Source of the DNA: Prevotella sp. P5-92
GTDB taxonomy: Bacteria; Bacteroidota; Bacteroidia; Bacteroidales; Bacteroidaceae
Direction of reading: 5' to 3'
NCBI RefSeq assembly: GCF_002251245.1
Contig: NZ_NPJG01000009.1
Span: 1-64,000, forward strand
DNA: 64,000 nucleotides
Under the pieces are notes generated by a model, which had not been told where the DNA came from, made no database searches, and was given only the letters and a program-made list of their open reading frames with translations. This document shows positions 57,899-64,000 of this stretch, piece by piece. Positions within the stretch are counted from its first letter, which is position 1. Each line of letters opens with the position of its first letter. Made by a program: the position numbers and the translations under genes.

Positions 57899-58840
57899 AT
57901 GGAAAAGAACAGAATATGCCAACTGTTTGGCATCGAAACACCGATAATACAAGGAGGAATGGTCTGGTGTAGCGGATGGAGACTGGCTTCGGCTATAAGC
58001 AACGCAGGCGGACTGGGACTATTAGGCGCCGGCTCGATGCACCCCGAAACACTCATTGAACACATTAGAAAGATGAACCAGGCTACCGACAAGCCTTGGG
58101 GAATAAATATCCCGCTGATGTATCCAGAAATAGGACGGCTGATGGATATCATCGTCGATGAAGGCGTGAAAGTCGTCTTCACGTCAGCGGGCTCTCCAAA
58201 GAAATATACACAGATGCTACACGACGCGGGCATAAAGGTGGCTCACGTGGTGTCAAGCAGCAAGTTCGCACGCAAATGCGAGGAGGCTGGCGTCGATGCC
58301 GTAGTGGCTGAGGGCTTCGAAGCCGGAGGACACAACGGACGCGAAGAGACCACGACGATGGCTCTCATCCCGCAGGTGAGACAGGCCACCACGCTGCCCC
58401 TGATAGCCGCAGGAGGAATAGGCTCAGGACAGGCTATGGTGGCTGCCGAGGCTCTCGGGGCCGAAGGAGTACAGATAGGAACCCTCTTCGCCCTCGCCAA
58501 GGAGAGCTCCGCAGCCGACGAATTCAAACGTCTCTGTACCTCAATAGAGGAAGGCGACACCATGCTCTGCCTGAAGAAGATCTCACCCACACGACTCGTC
58601 AAAAACGCTCTTTACAACCGGTTGGCTGAGGCTGAGGCCCGCGGGGCTGACGCCGACGAACTTCGTGAAATGCTCGGCAAGGCGGCTTCTAAACGTGGCA
58701 TCTTTGAGGGCGACACCGAGGACGGAGAGATAGAGATAGGACAGATTGCCTCGGCCGTGAAAACTATCGACGACGTGGCGACGATAATGGCTCGGCTGAA
58801 GGCTGAATATATAGAAACAAAGAACAGACTGGCACAATGA
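57899..58840 (+). CDS. Nitronate monooxygenase / FabK-like flavoprotein
   Basis: A 313-residue FMN-dependent TIM-barrel enzyme. It shows TPIIQGGMVWCSGWRLASAISNAGGLGLLGAGSMHPE at the start, VAEGFEAGGHNGREETTTMALIPQV in the middle and LIAAGGIGSGQAMVAAEALGAEGVQIGTLFAL at the phosphate-binding loop, the shared signature of 2-nitropropane dioxygenase/nitronate monooxygenase and the enoyl-ACP reductase FabK. The two activities cannot be told apart with confidence by reading; in Bacteroidales such genes are often annotated either way. It overlaps the next gene by 4 bases (ATGA), so it is co-translated with a cell-wall protein, which would fit a role in supplying fatty acids or just a shared operon. 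Confidence 0.88.
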   Translation: MEKNRICQLFGIETPIIQGGMVWCSGWRLASAISNAGGLGLLGAGSMHPETLIEHIRKMNQATDKPWGINIPLMYPEIGRLMDIIVDEGVKVVFTSAGSPKKYTQMLHDAGIKVAHVVSSSKFARKCEEAGVDAVVAEGFEAGGHNGREETTTMALIPQVRQATTLPLIAAGGIGSGQAMVAAEALGAEGVQIGTLFALAKESSAADEFKRLCTSIEEGDTMLCLKKISPTRLVKNALYNRLAEAEARGADADELREMLGKAASKRGIFEGDTEDGEIEIGQIASAVKTIDDVATIMARLKAEYIETKNRLAQ

Positions 58841-61800
58841 GACAAAAGATTGATTGCTTCCTTACTTGCGACAATATCGACGACATAAAAGGGGAAATAG
58901 CTTGCCTGCGCGACAGCCGCACCATACAACATATCTATCTGCTGACGGCTGACGCAAACATGGCTGACGACACGCCAGAGGGATGCGTCGTGGTGGAGAC
59001 CGACCGGCCTACAAGCTCTTCGACGATAAGGAACATTGCCGCACTCGCCACCGCCGAATATGTGCTCTTCCTCACCAAAGCCACACCGCTCACCATCGGG
59101 CAGACGGCCTTGGAAAGGATGCTGAGGGTGGCAAGCGACGCTGACGCGGCAATGGTTTATTCCGACCATCTCTCTAATGAGAACGGACAGATGAAACCTC
59201 ATCCCGCCATCGACTACCAGAAAGGAAGCATAAGGGATGACTTCGACTTCGGGTCGCTGCTGCTGATAAAGACTCCGCTGCTGCATGAGTATGCAAAAGC
59301 CACCGACGACTTCACTCTCGAATATGCGGCTCTCTACGACCTCAGACTGTTCCTTAGCCGACAGGGCGACATCTTCCATATCAATGAGTATCTCTATACC
59401 GAGGAGGAAAAAGACCTCAGGGCAAGCGGGGTGAAACAGTTCGACTATGTGAACCCTGCTAACAGAAAAGTGCAGATTGAGATGGAACAAGCCGCGACAA
59501 GGCATCTCGATGCAATCGGGGCACTGATTGATACCTCAGACTACAAGACACCTGACTTCAACGAACAGGACTTCGACGTGGAGGCTACGGTGGTGATACC
59601 AGTGAAAAATCGCGAGAAAACCATACGCGACGCCGTGATGAGCGCACTGGGTCAGAAGACCGACTTCAAGTTTAACGTCATCGTGGTCGATAACCACTCC
59701 ACCGACCGCACCGGAGACATCTTAGAGGAGATATGCCGCCAAGAGACGATACCCGACAACGCCTCTCTCATCCATCTCACTCCGGAACGTCTGGACTTAG
59801 GTATCGGCGGATGCTGGAACATGGCTATCTGCGACAGACGGTGCGGACGCTTCGCCGTACAGCTCGACAGCGACGACCTCTACAGCGGACCAGACACACT
59901 GCAACGTATCGTCGATGCCTTCAAACAACAGAAGGCGGCCATGATCATCGGTTCGTACCGCATGTGCGACTTCGACCTCAACACGCTGCCGCCAGGACTC
60001 ATCGACCACCACGAATGGACCGACGAGAACGGACCGAACAACGCACTGCGCATCAACGGACTCGGTGCGCCACGTGCCTTCTTCACCCCGCTGCTCAGAC
60101 AGATACAATTCCCTAATACAAGCTACGGCGAGGACTATGCACTCGGCCTTATCTTCTCGCGCAGATACCGCATAGGACGAATCTTCGACGAACTGTACCT
60201 CTGCCGACGATGGGGAGGCAACAGCGACGCCGCGCTGAGCTTAGAGAAAATCAACGCCAACAACCTGTATAAAGACCGCCTGCGCACTCTCGAGATCTCC
60301 GCACGTCAGCAGATGAGAAAAGGCAAGGAGGACATCATGGCCGACAGCACCATCCTGCGATTCTTCAACCGTCAGATAGAGACGTGGGAAGACGCTCGAC
60401 GACGCTATCGTGACCTGCAAAAGGTGAAGACACACGAACTGCAATACGAGGACTTCTCACTCGCCGTACAGTGGAACCCCGCACGCATCACTTCTACCGG
60501 AGCAAAGATCGACGCAAAGACTCTCGAACAGCGGCCTTGCTTCCTCTGCGAGGCTAACCGTCCGAAAGAACAGGTGAAAAAGATTATCGACGAGCGATAT
60601 GAACTGCTCGTCAACCCTTTCCCCATCCTGCCCACTCATTTCACCATCCCGTCAAGAAGACACGAACCGCAACGCATCAAAGGTAACTTCGGCGAGATGA
60701 TGAAGATAATGAGGGAATATCCTGACTATATGGTGTTCTACAACGGACCTAAATGTGGTGCGTCGGCTCCTGATCACGCTCACTTCCAGGCAGGCACATC
60801 TGGCCTCGTGCCACTGCAACGCAGCTGGCAACGGCTGAGCCGTAACCTTACGCCTCTCGTCACCATCAACGACACCGAGGGCATTTGGCAGATCTGCGAC
60901 TATGTGTGCTTCGCTCTCGTCATAAGAAGCAAGACGGCCGAGACGGCCGAAAAACTATTCGAACGACTATACAACGTGCTGCCTTGCCGCATAGGGGAAC
61001 CTGAACCGATGATGAACATCCTGGCATGGCTGAGAGGCGACGACATGCTTACCGTCATCATACCAAGGGCTAAACACCGCCCCGACTGCTACTCTATCGA
61101 AGGCGACGCAAAACGTCTCGTTAGTCCGGGAGCACTCGACATGGCAGGACTTATCATCGCGCCAAGGGAAGAGGACTTCAACCGTCTCACTGCCGAAGAG
61201 GCGGTGGGCATACTGAGAGAGGTGGCAATAGACGACGTGGAGGCAAAAGAGATAGTAAGGAAACTAAAAGCACAGACTCTCGCCAACAGCACTCACCATT
61301 CTTATAAGGAAGAACCTGACGTGGCCGTGGGCATTCTCAGCTCACAGTCTGTCTGCTTCGACCTCAACAGCACATACACTGCCAAGGGGGAAAACATCAA
61401 AGGACAACAGATGGTGGAGTTTTCCGAGGGCGGAATACTATGGCGAGGCAACCAATACCGCGAACTGACCTTCACACCACAGGATGCCGACGCCTCGTTC
61501 TCACTTCACGACGTGACCATAGGAAAAGACTTCCACTGGCAACGGAAACAGACACAGACCTTCAACGGTACCCTGCGCCTCGTGGTGGAGGCCGACAAGA
61601 TCACCGCCATCAACATCCTGCCCGTGGAACAGTATCTCGCCAGCGTCATTTCGAGCGAGATGCGATCCACATCGTCGGCCGAACTGCTGAAGGCGCATGC
61701 CGTCATCTCTCGCAGCTGGCTACTGGCTCAGATGGAAAAACGACAGGCTCTGAAAGACGGCGAAAACAACTTCTTCTCCTTCGTGAAAAAAGACGACGAG

Positions 61801-62616
61801 ACCATACGGTGGTACGACCGCGAGGACCATACCATCTTCGACGTGTGTGCCGACGACCACTGCCAACGCTATCAGGGCATCACCGTGGAGGGACGCATGG
61901 AGGTGACTAACGCCATAAAGGCCACCCGCGGACAGGTGCTGGCACACGACGACAGGATATGCGACGCACGGTTCAGCAAGTGCTGCGGCGGCGTGAGCGA
62001 GGAATACCAGTACTGTTGGGAAAACACACCCAAACCATATCTCGTGGCTGTAAGGGACGGCAGCGGCAAACTGCCCGACCTAACCGACGAGGCTACAGCC
62101 AACGAATGGATTCGTTCCGCACCACCTTCGTTCTGTAACACCGACGACCGACGCATTCTCGCCGAGGTGCTCAACGACTACGACCAGGAGACGGCCGACT
62201 TCTACCGCTGGAGAGTGGAATACTCGCAGAAGGAACTCGCCACACTGATCTCTGAGAAGAGCAAGGAGGACTTTGGCCACATCATCGACCTCATACCGCT
62301 CGATCGTGGCAAGAGCGGAAGGATATGGCGACTGAAGATAGTGGGCTCAAAAAAGACGCTCATCATCGGAAAAGAGTTGGAGATAAGACGCACTCTGAGC
62401 AAGAGCCATCTCTACAGCAGCGCCTTCGTCGTTGACCGCGATGACATTGACGCCGACGGCATTCCTCAACGCTTCGTCATCACTGGTGCCGGATGGGGGC
62501 ACGGCGTGGGCTTGTGCCAGATAGGCGCAGCGGTGATGAGCGACAAGGGATTCTCATACGACAATATCCTCCTGCACTACTACAGGGGAGCTGAAATAAA
62601 GAAACTTTACGAATAG
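58837..62616 (+). CDS. Four-module fusion: two GT-A domains, DUF4922, SpoIID
   Basis: A 1259-residue cytosolic-looking fusion with no signal peptide or membrane segment. Residues 1 to about 235 look like a degenerate GT-A domain without a clear DxD. About 247-500 is a canonical GT2 glycosyltransferase (ATVVIPVKNREKTIRDAVMSAL; DNHSTDRT; AVQLDSDDLY near 341; YGEDYALGL near 430; RRWGGNSD). About 510-820 is DUF4922, related to the HIT/GalT and AP4A-phosphorylase fold (RPCFLCEANRP near 568; APDHAHFQAG near 645). About 830-1259 is a SpoIID/LytB peptidoglycan domain (PVEQYLASVISSEMRS near 925; SKCCGGVSEEYQYCW near 1045; GWGHGVGLCQIGA near the end). Known SpoIID proteins are secreted lytic transglycosylases, so their activity here without a visible export signal is puzzling. 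The AmpG-like permease starts 6 bases later. Confidence 0.85.
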   Translation: MRQKIDCFLTCDNIDDIKGEIACLRDSRTIQHIYLLTADANMADDTPEGCVVVETDRPTSSSTIRNIAALATAEYVLFLTKATPLTIGQTALERMLRVASDADAAMVYSDHLSNENGQMKPHPAIDYQKGSIRDDFDFGSLLLIKTPLLHEYAKATDDFTLEYAALYDLRLFLSRQGDIFHINEYLYTEEEKDLRASGVKQFDYVNPANRKVQIEMEQAATRHLDAIGALIDTSDYKTPDFNEQDFDVEATVVIPVKNREKTIRDAVMSALGQKTDFKFNVIVVDNHSTDRTGDILEEICRQETIPDNASLIHLTPERLDLGIGGCWNMAICDRRCGRFAVQLDSDDLYSGPDTLQRIVDAFKQQKAAMIIGSYRMCDFDLNTLPPGLIDHHEWTDENGPNNALRINGLGAPRAFFTPLLRQIQFPNTSYGEDYALGLIFSRRYRIGRIFDELYLCRRWGGNSDAALSLEKINANNLYKDRLRTLEISARQQMRKGKEDIMADSTILRFFNRQIETWEDARRRYRDLQKVKTHELQYEDFSLAVQWNPARITSTGAKIDAKTLEQRPCFLCEANRPKEQVKKIIDERYELLVNPFPILPTHFTIPSRRHEPQRIKGNFGEMMKIMREYPDYMVFYNGPKCGASAPDHAHFQAGTSGLVPLQRSWQRLSRNLTPLVTINDTEGIWQICDYVCFALVIRSKTAETAEKLFERLYNVLPCRIGEPEPMMNILAWLRGDDMLTVIIPRAKHRPDCYSIEGDAKRLVSPGALDMAGLIIAPREEDFNRLTAEEAVGILREVAIDDVEAKEIVRKLKAQTLANSTHHSYKEEPDVAVGILSSQSVCFDLNSTYTAKGENIKGQQMVEFSEGGILWRGNQYRELTFTPQDADASFSLHDVTIGKDFHWQRKQTQTFNGTLRLVVEADKITAINILPVEQYLASVISSEMRSTSSAELLKAHAVISRSWLLAQMEKRQALKDGENNFFSFVKKDDETIRWYDREDHTIFDVCADDHCQRYQGITVEGRMEVTNAIKATRGQVLAHDDRICDARFSKCCGGVSEEYQYCWENTPKPYLVAVRDGSGKLPDLTDEATANEWIRSAPPSFCNTDDRRILAEVLNDYDQETADFYRWRVEYSQKELATLISEKSKEDFGHIIDLIPLDRGKSGRIWRLKIVGSKKTLIIGKELEIRRTLSKSHLYSSAFVVDRDDIDADGIPQRFVITGAGWGHGVGLCQIGAAVMSDKGFSYDNILLHYYRGAEIKKLYE

Positions 62617-62622
62617 ACACTG

Positions 62623-63894
62623 ATGAACAAGAAAAACCCATGGACATGGGTGCCTTCGCTCTATTTTGCTGAGGGCATTCCTTATGTCACCGTGATGACC
62701 ATATCGTTGATAATGTACAAAAGAATGGGCATGTCTAACACCGACATCACCCTCTACACCTCTTGGCTATACCTGCCTTGGGTGATCAAGCCGTTCTGGA
62801 GTCCTTTTGTCGATATCGTCAAGAGCAAACGCTGGTGGATCATATCCATGCAGCTGCTCATCGGGGCGGCTCTCGGAGGAGTGGCGTTCACCATTCCTAC
62901 AGCCTTCTGGCTACAAGGCACACTTTGCTTCTTCTGGCTCATGGCTTTTTCAAGCGCCACCCACGACATTGCAGCCGACGGCTTCTACATGCTTGGCCTC
63001 AATCATCACCAACAGGCGTGGTTCGTGGGCATACGCTCCACGTTCTACCGCATCGCCACCATCTTCGGACAGGGCATGCTGGTGGCGCTGGCGGGCAATA
63101 TGGCAGTGCTGACACGCAACGTGCGATACTCTTGGAGCCTGATGTTTTACTTCGCCGCAGGACTGTTCATCGCTCTCTGGCTCTACCATAGCTGGGTGCT
63201 GCCCAAACCGCATGAAGACGACAACCACGAGAAGACGGGAGCGAAGGAGATGATACGCGAACTGGGAACTACCATCCGCACGTTCTTCGACAAACAGCAA
63301 GTGGTGGTGGGCATATGCTTTATGTTGTTCTACCGCATGCCCGAAGGTCTGTTAGCTAAGGTGTCGGCGCTCTTCCTCGTCGATGCCCGACACAACGGCG
63401 GACTGGGCCTCTCCGACTCGGAATATGGACTGGCACAGGGCACTGTGGGCATCATCGGACTGACTCTCGGAGGCATCCTCGGCGGCATAGCGGCCAGCCG
63501 CCACGGACTGAAACACTGGCTGTGGCCTATGGTCCTTGCCATCACCCTGCCCGACATCGTTTATGTCTATCTCAGCTATGCCATGCCGTCAAACCTCTTC
63601 TGTGTCAGCTCGTGTATCTTCATCGAACAGTTTGGCTATGGCTTCGGATTCACTGCCTATATGCTTTACCTCATTTATTATAGCCAAGGCAAACACAAGA
63701 CCAGCCATTATGCCATCTGCACGGCGTTTATGGCATTGTCGATGATGCTGCCCGGACTGGTGGCGGGAGCCTTGCAGGAGGCGGTGGGCTATCGCATGTT
63801 CTTCATCATCGTCATCGCTGCATGCTCCATGACATTTATCGTTACCTCGCTCCTGAAAATCGACCCCGGTTTTGGCAAGAAAATGACAGAATAG
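62623..63894 (+). CDS. AmpG-like MFS permease (muropeptide uptake)
   Basis: A 423-residue inner-membrane protein with about 12 membrane segments. The start NPWTWVPSLYFAEGIPYVTVMTISLIMYKRMGMSN and WVIKPFWSPFVDIVKSKRWWI are typical of the AmpG/major-facilitator group, as are SATHDIAADGFYMLGLNHHQQA and FMLFYRMPEGLLAKVSALFL. AmpG imports GlcNAc-anhydro-muropeptides produced by lytic transglycosylases. It is encoded immediately behind the SpoIID-containing fusion, which would produce or sense such fragments, so the operon probably recycles cell-wall pieces. The substrate is inferred from family and context only. Confidence 0.88.
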   Translation: MNKKNPWTWVPSLYFAEGIPYVTVMTISLIMYKRMGMSNTDITLYTSWLYLPWVIKPFWSPFVDIVKSKRWWIISMQLLIGAALGGVAFTIPTAFWLQGTLCFFWLMAFSSATHDIAADGFYMLGLNHHQQAWFVGIRSTFYRIATIFGQGMLVALAGNMAVLTRNVRYSWSLMFYFAAGLFIALWLYHSWVLPKPHEDDNHEKTGAKEMIRELGTTIRTFFDKQQVVVGICFMLFYRMPEGLLAKVSALFLVDARHNGGLGLSDSEYGLAQGTVGIIGLTLGGILGGIAASRHGLKHWLWPMVLAITLPDIVYVYLSYAMPSNLFCVSSCIFIEQFGYGFGFTAYMLYLIYYSQGKHKTSHYAICTAFMALSMMLPGLVAGALQEAVGYRMFFIIVIAACSMTFIVTSLLKIDPGFGKKMTE

Positions 63895-64000
63895 GAATTT
63901 CCCTATGCCATAGTAGGATTTTTCTCTATCATGTTTCTTGTTTTTTCCGTACTTTTGCAAACGAAAGAAGGAGCGAACAAGGAATAATAACAATTAAAAA
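63895..64000 (+). promoter_or_regulatory. Right end: -7 element for a gene beyond the window
   Basis: TACTTTTG at 63950-63957 fits TAnnTTTG and precedes a purine-rich AAGAAGGAG stretch that runs to the window end. The downstream gene lies outside. No clear -33 box. Confidence 0.45.

Overview
The window reads as chromosomal DNA of a Bacteroidales bacterium, most likely Prevotella or a close relative. The evidence is two SusC/SusD pairs, a SprA (Sov) type IX secretion translocon, promoters of the Bacteroidetes type (TTTG or TTG near -33, TAnnTTTG near -7) and lipoprotein-rich surface operons. I see no rRNA, tRNA, CRISPR array, transposase or phage gene. Identifications rest on motif reading only.

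Layout. 1-11 kb: a lone DUF4435 protein, the giant sprA, an alkaline phosphatase and a zinc-ribbon DUF3667 membrane protein. 11-15 kb: an acyl-CoA dehydrogenase with its electron transfer flavoprotein (etfB, etfA). 15-24.4 kb: the most interesting region, a complete NHLM-type (nitrile-hydratase-leader-microcin) peptide export machine. It has an HlyD adaptor, a C39 peptidase-ABC transporter, a second ABC transporter, an RND-type lipoprotein adaptor, a TolC-like outer-membrane protein and a membrane-anchored AraC-type regulator. It is followed by three genes too small for normal gene calling, two of which encode double-glycine leader peptides. A MerR/GyrI-like regulator lies upstream. 25.7-36.7 kb: a surface-uptake operon (TlpA-like thioredoxin, a repeat-containing secreted protein, SusC, SusD, DUF4843 and PKD-like lipoproteins). 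36.9-41.3 kb: an L-fucose isomerase-like enzyme, a small helicase-associated-domain protein, a phytase-like secreted esterase and an acetyl-xylan-esterase-like enzyme. 41.5-49.3 kb: a small pectin-type locus (SusC, SusD, DUF4957/DUF5123-like lipoprotein, pectinesterase). 49.3-55.5 kb: a housekeeping block, parA-parB-DUF5683-lytic transglycosylase-RelA/SpoT. 55.7-63.9 kb, plus strand: surE-lpxB, then a nitronate monooxygenase/FabK-like flavoprotein, a giant GT-GT-DUF4922-SpoIID fusion and an AmpG-like muropeptide permease, which points to cell-wall turnover.

Intergenic regions carry arrays of a 9-bp unit (GAAGTTAAG/A). Three of five sites have a second, inverted array after a short spacer. Because the unit is 9 bp it stays open in some frames and artificially extends two genes with Leu-Thr-Ser repeats; I moved those starts.

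How the parts fit: the NHLM cassette probably cleaves the small precursors at Gly-Gly and sends the mature peptides across both membranes through the TolC-like channel. No peptide-modifying enzyme is encoded nearby, so the products are probably unmodified toxins or signals. The SusCD loci import ligands at the surface, SprA exports surface proteins, and the last operon would release and import cell-wall fragments.
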